Notes under the pieces: model-generated
Databases searched by the model: none
What the model saw: only the letters and a program-made list of their open reading frames with translations
What the model was told of the DNA's origin: nothing
Shown: piece after piece, positions 1 through 18,600 of the stretch
How the letters are laid out: every line of letters begins with the position of its first letter
How positions within the stretch are numbered: the stretch's first letter is position 1
Source of the DNA: Perkinsus olseni
Lineage: Eukaryota > Perkinsozoa > Perkinsida > Perkinsidae
Direction of reading: 5' to 3'
Length of the DNA stretch: 64,000 nt
Assembly: GCA_013115135.1 (NCBI GenBank)
Contig: JABANP010000021.1
Coordinates: 124,001-188,000, forward strand
Position numbers and translations under genes: made by a program

Positions 1-739
1 GGAGAAGTTTATGAAGGAGGTAATACAAGTCTACTGGCAAAAGGGGCGACGAAGCCCATTGCGGGAAAAGCATATTCACAACCCACCGTGCATGGGCGTG
101 TAATGTGATTGGCATCGTGTGGCAGACGAACGAGAAAAGGCGACGTGGAGGTCAAGTTGGATATCGATCTCAATGGAGCAACCTCGGCGGAAGATACCAA
201 TTCCCCTTTCCGAGAGGCCGGCTGTGTCCTCTCCTTTGTGGTGATACTTTTCCTCCGTAAAACTGCCCTGTTGGCATTGTCGTTCATTCTCAGGCAGTGT
301 CGGTAACAGCATCCCCTGGTACGGCAGATCTTCTCGGCGAGATCTGCTTCCCTGAGTAGGTCCAGCGGTGAGTGCTTAGTTGCGTTATCCTCCCCTCGCC
401 ACAGGTACTTCCTCGAGAAGGACTGTTCGGAACGCAAGGCTTTCATGGACAAGCAGAATGAAGCTCCTTTCCCGCGGTGGCTGTACCTCTTCTTTATCCC
501 AATAGTAATACTGGTGGGAGCGAACTCGTCTGGTTCACCGACCAACGAGCATTTGCCACGTGATGGGATCGAACCTGGGTCGGATGCTTTCCCTCCCATC
601 AGGTCATCTGCTTCATCGCCGTCTTATTCGCGTGGTACAGGATAGCCCAGGTGCTGTACGAAAAGTACTACGTCACCAACGGCGACCCGACCGACATGAG
701 CGCGTCGTCCGCTGCGTTCAACTTCTCGACTGAGTTATG
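1..739 (+). CDS. 3' part of a membrane protein of unknown function (5' end outside the window)
   Basis: Three exon-like pieces read in this direction. The window opens in coding sequence (EKFMKE) followed by a donor-like GTAATA. A second exon near 409-510 reads YFLEKDCSERKAF and then a hydrophobic stretch ending IPIVIL. After an intron of about 90 nt (donor GTGGGA, acceptor near 600) the last exon continues VICFIAVLFAWYRIAQVLYE and ends FNFSTEL with the stop at 737-739. The joined hydrophobic stretch is long enough for one membrane helix close to the C-terminus, followed by a short polar tail. I do not recognise the family. The splice joints are inferred from frame and GT-AG signals only, and sequence between 20 and 400 was not resolved into exons. 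Confidence 0.4.
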
Positions 740-930
740 ATTTCCTCGTTTCTAGCCTACGCTTGATGACGCCGCCTGTAATTTTGTTGCTTGTAAAGCC
801 TAGCATACATCACAGCTGTCCAGTTGCACCGTTTCGTGTAGCATATACCATCGGAGTCGTGCTCGAGTCAGTCATCATTAACCGGGGGGCTACAGGAAAG
901 GCGGTTCGTCAGCCTAGCTCTTTCTTTCCT

Positions 931-3143
931 ATGTGGAGACCTGCACGCTCCAACCTGAGATGCCAACTGCAAGCCGCTCCGTATCTTCGTAGATCAGTTC
1001 GGCACTACGGCTATGTCGAACCGAAGGATCCGACTCAGTTGGCGGGTACTCTTCAGAGGGGGATCTCGCCGAGCATGAATGCCACGGCGGTCAGGTCTTT
1101 CGGGCCCGTACGTCGCGCCTCGTACCAACATGACCCAGCAGTCGGTGCTCGACACGATGCTGCCAAAGGAGCTCAAGAAAATGGACTTAACGCGGTAGCG
1201 CCACTGCGGCACTTCTGCTACTGGAAAGATCTCGTTCAGGATTTACCAGATGATACCTCCCGGGGGTATGTCCGAGTTCTTCCTCAAACGTCTGCATAAG
1301 GCCATGCGGAAGGGCGGCAATCCAGCCCGAGTACCACTAGCATGCCCCACTCCTGCCAAGCACGTTGTAGCCAACAGGTACTTGGACTTTACAAGCAGTA
1401 TCAGAAACGAGAGGACTATCCTTCTATGGAGTTCCTCGTCCGGTAGTAACGACAGCCTGTAGGGAGCGGCAGGTGTATGGCCTAGGTGTATGATATGCCT
1501 TGGTTATTGCTTCGATTGGCACTCCTTCTGGTCCGTACGAGATCGTCAGACCTTAACCTCGACAAAGATGTTCCGCTTCCTCGCGTCTGATCTCGTCAGT
1601 GGAGCTGATAAGGTACGCCTCACTTCAGACCGGCACTCACCACAGGAAGGTTGTCCATTGTCGCTTCAGATCCGTCCTCGGGACCACTTGGGTCTTCTCT
1701 ATGCCTTGGCCTGCCTCCACTATCGGCCTCCTGCCCTAGTGCCTATCATACTACAGGGAATTGAGAGTTAGTCCATCCCGTTGGCTTCCCTTCGCTGTTC
1801 GCCGGCAGCAGGTAACGTATCGCAGTATCGCTTGGAGGCGTTGGCCAATGCAGCCCACAGTATGGCGGTGCTCGGCCTCGGCGACAACCAGGGGGGCAAT
1901 CGGTTCAACTCCTTCAGAGGAGGGGATGGCAAGAGACGTATCATTGCTGAGGGTCTGTGGTTGAGGAGAGCCCGGAAGTTCAGATTCGAAAGAGTTGATG
2001 GTGGTTTATGAGTGTTATAACAAGGACTTCAGCGGCCTCCTAGAGCGAGTCATCACCGAGGCCTTTGTACGGTACGGCAGTATACCCGAGGCGGGCTCCA
2101 TCAACGACTGGGCGCAGCTGGCTTACGCCATGACTCTTCACGGGATGTGGGCAGGCGGATATTCTCCATCCCGGTGAGATCGATTGACCAGGTACGACCT
2201 TCGAGGCCCCTCAGGCGAGTTCGTCCTTCCGGTGTTCCTGGCTAACGCCTGCAGTGGCATAGCCAGCGAGAAAATTGCTGACGGCATGGGTGAGTGGAGC
2301 GCTCCCCAGATTCGGCATCTGTTGCGTAGGCTGGGCTGGGTACCATCTCTATATGACTCTGTACTCGCTGGACGTTGAGAAGCCCGAGGTGGAAATCCCA
2401 GCGAAGAAGGCGGTGCCGATGGAGGTTCAGCTGAAACTCCACACTACATGGCTTCGAAACGTAGGGACTTAGAGACGTACTGCGGGGGATGAGGTTAGTA
2501 GATATTACTACCGGCCCAACCGCAAGGGTCCGAGAGGCTGCAGCTTGACGTCGACGCAGCGTTCAAGCGTACCAACACTCAGGCTCTCATCAACTGCAGT
2601 GTTGGACGCCCAGGTGCTGTCATTTTGCCGCCGGCACATTCTCTTAGTGTTCGCCTGTCAGACGACGAGCAGCACACGATTTTCGCTGGGCATAAATTGA
2701 ACCCCGGCATAGCTTTCGAATACGACTACCTGCACCCTATCGCCCCTGATGCTCCGAAAGTGAGAGGGAGATCTTTCAGGATGTGCTTCTACAGTGTATG
2801 CTGAGGTTCCAGGTGTCGGGCGTAGTGGCACATAAACTGCGGCTGATGCGGCATTTCGGCATCTACTCAGTAGTGGTACATGATTGTTTCTGGAGTAAGC
2901 TCACGGATGATCAGAAGGACGAGCAAGTCGTTGTGTTGCGAACGAAATTGGGGTAAGACTCGGAAGTTGATGGTGGCTGAGGTTTCGCTGCTCAGTTACA
3001 TTCACGACAAGGCGATGGAGGATAGTGCCGTTAGAGATCATCGCCAGTCTCGGCATCGACCGTCTCCCCCCAATACGGGCTTGCCTTACACTAGCGAGAT
3101 TCATCCGATACCGGAACAGCAACGTGCCACTACTAAAAAATGA
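931..3143 (+). CDS. RAP-domain protein, probably mitochondrial RNA-binding
   Basis: The ATG at 931 opens an Arg-rich, acid-poor leader (MWRPARSNLRCQL) that looks like a mitochondrial presequence. Later exons carry short helical, repeat-like segments such as DHLGLLYALACLHYRPPALV (about 1689-1750), RLEALANAAHSMAVLGLGDN (about 1829-1890) and AQLAYAMTLHGMWAGGY (2110-2160), the style of alveolate RAP/FASTK-type proteins. The C-terminal exon reads AHKLRLMRHFGIYSVVVHDC, then FWSKLTDDQ and VVLRTKLG, matching the RAP pattern of K-x-R-x-L, G-x-x-V-V, W-x-x-L and a final L-x-x-K-L. A 44-nt intron follows and a hydrophilic tail ends at 3143. Such proteins act in organellar RNA stability, processing or ribosome assembly. 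Many introns are needed and several joints are unresolved, so the exact protein is uncertain. The RAP assignment rests on the last domain. Confidence 0.6.
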
Positions 3144-3425
3144 ACATGTTTCTTCAAGTGCTGAGTTTCTGTCATTTTTCGCGAGTTGTGTCTAGTCCCA
3201 GTCCCAACCGGCACGAATATAGTATTTTGTTGATATTACAGTGATACTGTAACAGTATTGCAAATGTGTTCGGTTGATAGGAGTTTCCGTATGAAGGATT
3301 CTTTCTGCTAGGGATGGTTGCGCATCTGATACGTAATCTAACTTTAGTTTCCGAAGCAGTAGGGGTTAATGCTTTCCTATATCCCACGTGATCGGACTAA
3401 GCCGCTCCCTGGACGTCTATGTTAA

Positions 3426-3496
3426 GTCGCTATCGTCTAGTGGTTAGGACGTCACGTTGTGGCCGTGACAACCCCGGTTCAAATCCGGGTAGCGAC
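3426..3496 (+). tRNA. tRNA-His (anticodon GTG)
   Basis: This is a full cloverleaf with no intron. The acceptor stem is GTCGCTA paired with TAGCGAC (7 bp, perfect). The D arm contains the box A motif TAGTGGTTAGG. The anticodon stem TCACG/CGTGA closes the loop TTGTGGC, which puts GTG at positions 34-36. The T arm is CCCGG-TTCAAAT-CCGGG. A TTTT stretch directly after the gene fits RNA polymerase III termination. It lies between the RAP gene (+) and the CEP19-like gene (-). Confidence 0.95.
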
Positions 3497-3537
3497 TTTT
3501 ACAGCATTAAACGTCCAACGCAAGGCGTTCACGAATG

Positions 3538-4177
3538 TTACAGGACCACTTCCTCCTCTTCGCTCCACTCATCCCAGTCGTTAGCCTTCCCAGTGCCCGC
3601 GCCCCCGTCAAACGACACTTCGAGATCGTAGACAAAGTCAGGGTCACCGGGATGCACCTAATTCAGAAACCCTCCATCCGCGAGTGAGGCTCAATCAAGT
3701 CTCACTTGGTTCTGTTCGAAGGCGACATCCATTCCGGCCTTCACTTTCAGAAGTTCGTCATTGCTCAGCTTGTTCAAATCTGTCGTGTCGGATGTAATCC
3801 CAACCGCTGCTTCCTGACTACTCCGTCGGGGCACGTGTTCTCTCAGTCTCTTCACAAGTCCGAGCAACTGACCACAAGCTTCGTCGTAAGCCGTGTAACA
3901 ACGAGCGCCGTGTCCTCACCTGCTCTACTGACACTAAGTGCTGCGGTAGGTAATCTCGGAATCTATTTCTAAGCCTTTGAACAACTTCAGCCGGGTCAGA
4001 CACGGGACTCAGCCGCGGCAACGGCATGCGCCTATGGTACAGTCTGCCGTTCAGTTTCGCGAACTCTAGCACAAGTGTGGGCGTTGGCGTGTAGATCAAA
4101 CCGATTCGTCTCGGTCTCACAGGAGACTCCTCATAGACAGCCATTAGGCTCTTACTGAATCTATTGAATCTGAGCAT
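3538..4177 (-). CDS. CEP19: CEP19-like centrosomal/ciliary protein
   Basis: Three exons reconstruct cleanly with GT-AG introns: 4177-3920, 3867-3706 and 3657-3538 (introns of 49 and 48 nt). Exon 1 has the CEP19 core: RRIGLIYTPTPTLVLEF, then a YHRRMPLPRL segment and VQRLRNRFRDYLPQHLVSVE. Exon 2 ends in the conserved block DLNKLSNDELLKVKAGMD followed by AFEQNQ. Exon 3 starts with the equally conserved DPDFVYDLEVSF and ends in an acidic tail. This order and length (about 179 aa) match the CEP19 family. In animals CEP19 sits at the basal body and recruits RABL2 for entry of intraflagellar transport trains, so here it suggests flagellated zoospores. The alternative start at Met12 is possible. The stop is about 40 nt from the tRNA and the start is about 45 nt below the NMNAT stop. 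Confidence 0.85.
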
Positions 4178-4221
4178 CTTTCGAGATTATTGACGAACTC
4201 AACTGACGGGCACTGTCGACA

Positions 4222-5190
4222 CTATTGTTGATAAAGTTTGCGTTCACGTATGAAAGCGAGGAGGGAGTGGTCTACACCGGGAGCCTCCAAATCCCGAGGA
4301 CTCAGCTATGGCAGCTCGTATTCGGGAGGAAGAGAGCCCTGGATGCGGATCGGAGTATCCTTCCGCTACCGATACCTGAGCAGAGCGGTGAGCAGCACAT
4401 GCCACGGCGGGCAACTTACCCTCCGACGTATCCTCGGCGGAACCTCGTCTACCGCGTTCTTCAGTGCTTCTGCACTTGGGGACCTTGGGAATACTATGAT
4501 GCTCGTGTCTAGTTCGGCGAGGCCGATGAAATGACGGGTAGTTTTGTCTCGGGTGCTCCCTTTCAAGGCTTTCATAAAAGAGTCCTCTCCACACAAGATG
4601 ACCGGCACTAGGACGTCGGTTGTGGCGGCAGCCATGTCGCCGACCAGGGCATGCGCAAGAGCCTCCCGATCCGCCCAGCGCTGGCTGTTCCTCGAGTACC
4701 CTGTGGCGACTGTCACTCTATCTTCCATCCCCGATGCTCTGACGCGTTCTCGCAGCAGGCTTTGTCTGGTCTCGAGATCAGTGGCATTGGGCTTCGATGG
4801 GTTGTTCTCGGCATTGGCGACCAGCAGCACCGAAGCGACTAGCTCGTTAGAGAGAGCATATTGAACGATAGCCCAGTGGTTCTCATGGATCGGATCGAAC
4901 GTACCAAAGAAGACGCCAACGGTCCTTGTAGCGGCTCTATCGAACGTGTAGCGCTTGATGCCTCGCTCCGCTAGAAATTTCAAGGCCACGGTCGTCGAGT
5001 CGGCCTCTATGGGTGAGGCCAACCAGTACCTACGAGGCCCAAAAATTCCACAAGGGATTGTTTATCAGGGGAACCTACCGGACCTGACTTCTGATGAACA
5101 TCTCGTTAACATCTCCGAGCCACTGACGGAACGGTGCGAATCTGAACCGGAGACCCGAAATCACTTGCTGATGCAGCGTCGTATCCTCAC
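4222..5190 (-). CDS. nicotinamide/nicotinate mononucleotide adenylyltransferase
   Basis: This enzyme transfers AMP from ATP to NMN or NaMN to make NAD or NaAD. The nucleotidyltransferase signature GVFFGTFDPIHENH (the H-x-G-H-type ATP motif, here HENH) lies in the exon 5029-4420. A 44-nt GT-AG intron (4419-4376) joins it to an exon carrying GLSSSRIRAAIAES, the ISSTxVR-type second ATP motif. Upstream, an intron at 5078-5030 (49 nt) joins in frame to FRFAPFRQWLGDVNEMFIRS, so there is an N-terminal extension whose start I could not fix; the 5' limit given is approximate. The expected C-terminus, SLLAFIRERKLYQQ then TAG at 4222-4224, is present but one base out of frame with the preceding exon. 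Without that shift the frame stops at 4244. This could be a base error, a missed splice or real decay. Confidence 0.85.
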
Positions 5191-5335
5191 AGCGTGCAGG
5201 TCATCGGAGCTAGAGGGGTGAATACATCGCCAGATGCCGCAGCCCCTCGAAGAGCTCTCAGACTGGACTTCGCCCTGCCGCCACTGAGGCGTCCGATACA
5301 CACAACCCAGCTGCTACATCTCAACACAGAGTTAT

Positions 5336-6570
5336 CTAAAGCGTGGTTGCCATGGACGGTGTAGAAGCTCTCAGAGGACTCCTACCTGAACAAGGTTGTA
5401 CTAACTTGAGTTTACCAAACAGTTGGGCGAGTCGGAAGAGCAGACTGCCGAGCCATACCGCCACCACAGGAGCCCCACCCAGCTCCAGCAGTAGAACGCT
5501 CGAGCCGCCAAGCGTCAAAGCCTCTACGCCGGCAACGGCAGACTGAAGCAGCTCAGCCCTAATCGTCGGGTCGAATTGACGAGAGAACGGGTCGACCAAT
5601 GCACTGTGATCTGCCAGCGTCTTCACGCTGACGTCAGCTGTCCCCTTGCTGAGGCGCCGTGGAGGGGAGTGTCCCATGTTGACACGTGATCGGGGTCGAT
5701 GCTGGCATGTACTTTGAGAAGCTCAGCAATGACAGCTCGGGTACGCTCGTCGTTGGTGAGGGAACACGCCACAGCATCACCGGGAGATCGAGGTTGGACT
5801 GTCGGGAACTTCTCGAAACGCAGCAGTCTTTTGCGAACAAGAGCCTTCAGCTCGCTGGCGTTCCAAACCAAGGGGCTGTAGACAACAGAACTAGAGCTCG
5901 GGATCTTGGCATTACTCTCCTGAGCGAAGCCCGTCATTCTTTTGTAAGCTCCCGGGCACCCAGACAGCTGCTCCGAAGTCAGCATGAACGTCGGCCAATC
6001 GGTTGCCTCTTCCTGAGCCACTCGAGGAACTTCACTCGCCGGAGCAGTGACCGCCTCCATGCAGAACGTGGCATGGTTTGGCAGTCTGTCTCGCAACTCT
6101 TTGAGCGCCGCATCCTCCTCGTGATCGTGCCGCCTATCATCCACCGTACCACGACTAGCTCGTCTACTGTCCACCCCGCCAAGACGACCGGCAGCGTCAG
6201 TCGGTAGTAGTGGCTTCACCGAGGTGAAATCGAAGTCGTCTGGTATCAGCATGCGTACGTACTCGCCGCTGAGACTCTCGACGGTCTTCCGCTTCTTCGG
6301 GTAGGGCTGTGGATCAGAGTCGTCCCTCTCTCGCCAACTGGACAGTTTGCACTTGATGGCTTCCGCCTGTCTGTCAGCCAACTTCACTGCAGCCTGGCGG
6401 GCGGCGAGGACGAACTCCTTGAAGCACTGGCTGGCCGTCGCCGGCAATCTCAGCTCGAGCCGCGGATCTGCCAACGAACCAAGGACAAGAAATTCCAGTC
6501 CAGAATAATCACCACTCAGGCCCGTCAGTCCCACCTTCAACAGCAAGTGCACGCCTGAGCCACTCGCCAT
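5336..6570 (-). CDS. unidentified protein with a possible ankyrin-like repeat
   Basis: From ATG 6570 (MASGSGVHLLLK) an open frame runs to about 5640. It contains a basic, nuclear-signal-like PKKRKTVE stretch, a charged Asp/Glu/Arg-rich middle, and near its end VIAELLKVHASIDPDH followed by WDTPLHGASARG, which resembles one ankyrin repeat. A short intron with acceptor before DHSALVDPFSRQF then appears to switch to the frame that runs to a stop at 5336. That last exon has a hydrophobic stretch (LGGAPVVAVWLGSLLFRL) which could be a membrane helix. I do not recognise the family. Codon use and orientation match the neighbouring genes. Confidence 0.45.
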
Positions 6571-6737
6571 CGTTCTTAGTGAGCCCACGAAACCCTAGAC
6601 AAACCCAGTACCTTGCAGGGGGACTCTGGCAGCGCTATTCGAGGGATATCAAAGTTCTAGATGCGACTTGACAAAACGTACGATGGAGACTGTCAACGGG
6701 GCCGCAAGGCCAATGATTGAAACCCAAGAGAGCACTC

Positions 6738-7933
6738 CTACGTTTCACTGTTGGCCGGCTTGCTGGCCACCGGCTTCACGACCTCCACAGCATCGAACAT
6801 GGACCCTGCCAAACTCAGGGCCGCCACAGTCGAGTCATCCAGCAGAGAATAAGCCTTCATCACGAAGGTGCCACCGGGACGCAGTAGGCCGATGGCCAGC
6901 AGGAGTTCCCGGAATATTATCGGCAAGCAGAGGCTCTCTTGCCTGACGAGAAAGCATTTGCGCGACGCATCTGATATCTTGACCGTCTAGCGGCGCTACT
7001 TGTTCGGATCGTACTGCACGTCCATACTGCCATCCGCAGTTACAAGCTGGCATTTGCCATCGACGGCCCGAGACCCGAACCTTCATCAACGGGGGCTACC
7101 TCAAAAGTGGCGACCATGGTCTTACCATCTCCATTGGTCTTGAGCAGCGCCCGGCTGGAGGATATCTCCTGAGCCATCTGGGCCAGTCCACCTACGATCA
7201 CGCAGTGAGAGTGTTGAGGCTAGCGGCACGACCCCACCAGCGATCTTGCGTCCGTCTATACAGTGCATCATCGTCCACCATCTGATTGAGGTCATTGGCC
7301 TCGTGATATGGATTCAAGGACGCCCCCATCCACTGCCACTCCGGCACGGACTCCGGCCGAGTTATGTCTGAGAAGGAAAATCACACCGACGACACCGTCG
7401 GACGAAGGAGCTTTCGAGCCGAGGTGTGTAACGGTGCAAGAAGAGAATGCGTTGTCCCTACTCAGATACACGTTGAGGGCTGCCAGGAATCCACCAGGGC
7501 ATTCGCAGAGGTGCATGGTCCGCAGTTTCTCCTCTGCTTTGCAGCTACCGAATATCCTCGTTCCAAAGGCAGCCAGTACCTCGTAGAACTTGGCCCATGC
7601 GTTGTTAATCAGGGGCGCATCGACCCCCACTCGGGAACGTATCTAAGGAACGGCTGCGAGTAGTCTACGGAGAGGCTTAGTCTCACTTCCTTTCGTGAGT
7701 CCATCCAGTGCATTTATTCGCTTAGAAAAGGAGCGCCACTCAGCGATATCGACAGAGTCTATCTCGTCCCGCGCCCTATCCAATTTAGCACGAGCCTTGG
7801 CCACGCTGTCATCACCAACGCCCACAGGCGACGCCTCAGTCGCTGACGCTTGGAAAAGACTTCCGATCGCGGAGGGGTCGTGAGGCAGATCAGGGAGCGG
7901 CAGCCGCACCATCTGAAGGGCTTCTCTCGTCAT
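6738..7933 (-). CDS. CMTR2-like cap-specific mRNA 2'-O-methyltransferase (FtsJ fold)
   Basis: The family methylates the ribose 2'-OH of early mRNA nucleotides with S-adenosylmethionine. ATG 7933 begins MTREALQMVRLPLPDLPHD. Later exons carry AWAKFYEVLAAF, then the SAM-binding motif MHLCECPGGFLAALNVYL (compare HLCEAPGAF). After an intron with acceptor near 7318 comes WMGASLNPYHEANDLNQMVD, whose NPYxExN signature is typical of CMTR2 rather than CMTR1. Next come TADGSMDVQYDPN (TADGS motif) and a block LLLAIGLLRPGGTFVMKAYS with the catalytic-type Lys, then VKPVASKPANSE. It ends at 6738 and is shorter than animal CMTR2, lacking the second inactive methyltransferase half. It may be a compact form, or more exons were missed. 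Exact introns in 6930-7290 are unresolved. Confidence 0.85.
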
Positions 7934-8223
7934 GAGAGGAAATCAAAACTAATAATATTTCGAAAGCATATCTTGCAGAATGATACCGCACGGTTTACAC
8001 CTCAAGCCACAGCTAAGAGACGTCGCCTCTTGTAGGCATCGCATTCTGTACCGATCAGTCGTTGCCGTCGATACATTGAGGTCAACACTTAGCCCTTCTG
8101 TTTTCAGGAAACATGATAAACATAAAAAAACTAAGAGCTACACTATGAATCAGAATTGCGTAAAGCTGATACAAGCGTAGATAGCAACTAATATACTACG
8201 TCACCATCCAGGGAGGACGACGT

Positions 8224-15147
<6,924 letters not shown>

Positions 15148-15673
15148 TACTCCTCGATCAGGCACAGCAGCACCGCCGAGGTGCACTGCGATACACAGGA
15201 GCCATCGACGCTAAGAACGGTTCCCCTTAACGACCTTACATCAGCATGAGATGCTATAGGCACCGGAGCGTCTCCCATAGTGGACAGACCAACTGAAGCA
15301 AGCACGGACTCTACCAAGGCTGTCCCCTCGAGTAAGACACCAACAACGTCAGCGGCACTGATGGTAACGTATCGAAATACCTAGGACGTGGGAGCCGGCC
15401 CTACACGGTACTCTATTACACGTATTGATATTGACTGAACTCAAGGCAGACATGAGACCACTAACATTTACTAGATCTAGTTAAGGCTCATCGATCATAG
15501 AGATCATCCTATCATCAAATAATGCTACTCAAACGACCATAACCATCTGCACGCCCTCCTTCGGGAGGGCATCATAGTAGTTCCTATCATTACGTTAATA
15601 AGGGAGATATCAAAAACAGGCGGGAAGTAGACGATAGTTCCGTTCAGATGCAGCCTTCGAGTGCACTCAGCCT
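15148..15673. other. intergenic region between metH and the KH/RS gene
   Basis: This 526-nt gap is upstream of metH and downstream of the KH/RS gene. No convincing reading frame was seen. It is AT-richer than the genes and holds one strong hairpin. Confidence 0.5.
15553..15570. other. hairpin with a TTCG loop
   Basis: GCCCTCC-TTCG-GGAGGGC forms a perfect 7-bp stem closed by a TTCG tetraloop, about 100 nt past the stop of the KH/RS gene. It could be a 3'-UTR structure or mark transcript end. Function is not shown by the sequence. Confidence 0.5.
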
Positions 15674-18600
15674 TTATCTCCTGCTGCGGTCTCTCGAATC
15701 ACTTCTGTCCCTCCTCGAACGACGAGAGCGATCGCGAGATGACGAGCGGGGACGACGGTAACGACCCTCACGACTGCGGGAACGATCATCCCTGAAAGCA
15801 AGCACATAAAACTGCTATCGACTTCAGCCTATCGCCAACATGAGAGAGAATGACGCTACGAGGAAGACCGCTGGGCATCACAAGCTTGACAGCCTCTACT
15901 ACCTGCCACGACGGTCCCTCGGGCTCGATCCTCTCCTCCTGCTGGACCTGCGCTCAGACTCCGATCTCGATCTACTACGTCTCCTATCCCCGCTCCGGGA
16001 GACACTCCGGCGGCGAATAGATCTGCGCTCGTCCACTGGACTGGCTGACCTCTCACGGGACTTCTTCGGAGGGGACATTGGCTCCACGTCACCACCGTCG
16101 GAAGGAGGCGCCTTCCCGTTCTTAGCAGGCGAATCTTCAGCCCTCGGCGACCTCGGCTTCGGACTCTCTCTATCGACCGACAGTGGACTACGCCCTCTGT
16201 CATCTCCACGCCCTTCACGAGGAGATCTTCGGCGAGACAGAGACCTGTCGCTCCTTCTTCCTCCACTGCGCGACACCGACCGCCTGCGACTGCCCGACCT
16301 AGACCGTCTGCCACTCTCCGATCTAGAACGCCTCCTCTTGCGTTCCCTAGGAGATCTATCATCGGGCGAGCGAGATCGACGTCTAGAGCCGCTCCTAGAT
16401 CTACGAGCTGCTGCCTCTCGCTGTTCTCTAGCCTCCTTTCGTTCGCGCTCCTTAGCCTCCTGCTCAGCCTTCTGCTTGGCTAGCATAGCATCCTCTTCCT
16501 CGATGGATGGCAGGCCCAAACGCTCGCGACGCTTCGTCTCGATCTCAGGGTTGCTGTGACGATTCAAGAAGGGGCGTTGTAGGCCGCCCTTACCTACAAA
16601 AGACAGCTTCCCAACAGGATGAGTCAATCAATAGTATTACCCCTTTCCTTATCCTGTTCGATCTTCCTATGAATCCTATCCCTAACCATCTCCTCAGCGT
16701 CATCCCTTCTCCTCGAATCATAACAGAATATCAACAGTCTCGGAGGAGGCCCATCCCTCGGGCGCCGACGAGCTCTCTCTCTATCGTCACGCCAGCTCGA
16801 GTAGCCCTTCCCCTTGCCTTTGCCCCACCCCTTCCCCTTACCCCACCAGGGGCCGTCGTCCCTCACGAAGCTCTGGTCACAACCATCGACGAAGCAGAAG
16901 GTGCCGGTACGCTCCTCGATAGATCGAAGCTCGCTGCCCTTATGACCCGTGATGAAGCCGATATACTCCTCCGGGGTCTCGACTGCCGTCACATCCTCAC
17001 GGCCGTCCAAATTAACGTTCACCTGAACTACGACTAATGGCGATTCTGACGTCGTCCACACTCCCACCTCTCCTTCCCTTTGATCCAGCAGGAAGTTGAG
17101 GTAGTCTCTGCCTCGACGCCTCTCCGCCTTAGTACCGGATATGAACGCGGTGTATCCGATATACCTGAGGAATGAGGACATCCACTTAGCTCGTTGACTG
17201 ATAACCACTAGGTGCTCTCCTCTGAAATTCCCCTGCGTCGCTCCGCTAAGACGGGAGATATTTTACAGTCGCACCTTCTCCTTCAAAAGCTTCCCCATTT
17301 TCGGTGAGGACGGTGATGATGATCGATCATTTCATCTTAAGCCCCTCCTCATTTCTTGGACTACTTCTTTCTCGACAGTTCTTCACGACGACCACGACGC
17401 GGAGCCAAAGGGCTGCTTCATGTTCAGCTTTTCGGATTGATCAGGTTCTCTTCACGACAGAGCATCTCTTCCATCATCAGCGAACTCCTTTCAGCTTCGG
17501 CCATCGCCATCTCCCGATTCATTCCTCTCTCCAATTTCCAGTGCACGTTTTACACCACCGATCAACTTAGACTCCACTGACGGACAAATCGATCAAGATG
17601 GCGCGCGCGATGGCAGCAGCCACCACTCTTCCAGCGGCTTTCCGCGCCTTCATCCCCATCCTAGTGACGCGTATGCACCCCAACCTACTCAATTATCGCT
17701 CCACTCGCCCTCTCCAACTTCTTCCGAGTAGCACCGCGCCTTCCCAGAGCATAAGTGAACTGTGCCTCTGTCCTGTAAAGGAAAGCCAAATGCCTCAAGC
17801 ACCTCGAGTGCATCTCCCCTACATTTTCACCGTTGTCAGGCCCAGCTTTCCTCCGTAAGTGTCATCCAGATTCCATCTGTTACGATGGTCGAGGAAGAAG
17901 CCAGGGGACTTGGACTCGATGGCCGACATCAACTGACATCAAACAGCGATAATGACATGTAAGACGACCCAGAATGACACGGTAGAGACCATACACAAGA
18001 AGGCCGCGTTCCGCTTACCTTCAGCTGGGCAATGCGCCTGCCACGCGTAGGTCCAAGTATGATGAGCTTCTCTATCTCATCTTGTTGGCCTCTAACTCGA
18101 GGACCCGACCCACCGATGTCCTTGTCTACCAAAAAACAACGTCCTCGTCAGCTGCACTCTGTTTCTGAACTACCTTGGAAGAACATCAGCGTCTCAGTCT
18201 CCTCTTCCAGGGCATGGAGGGTCGACCTCTCACGACCCGTCACATAACCAATGGTATCTTGGGGGACCTGAGAAAAGCAGGTTACGCTCGTTCTGCTCGA
18301 GCGTGCGCGAACTACATCGATCCAGCTGCAGTCCTCACGGTCTTCGGGGTTCAACTTGAGCGGCTCGTTCTTCTTATTAAGAAGAAGGAAGCAGATATAG
18401 TCGCGACCCAGCTCTCGATTGCGAGCCGGTCCGCGGAGTTCCACATTAGAATCACCGTTTTCTGACAAAACAGCGATGAAATAAAAAACGGCGGAGCGAA
18501 GCGAACACGTTCCATCCTACCGGTGTTGACGAGTTCGATATCGCAGTCAGCAGCGTTCTCCAACTTCCGCTTAGTGCTTCCTCCACGACCAAGCACCAAG

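Noticed and set aside
15840..16559. Long plus-strand frame rich in Asp, Leu, Arg and Ser
   Set aside because: It is the complement of the RS domain of the KH/RS gene; repetitive Arg/Ser codons leave the opposite strand open.
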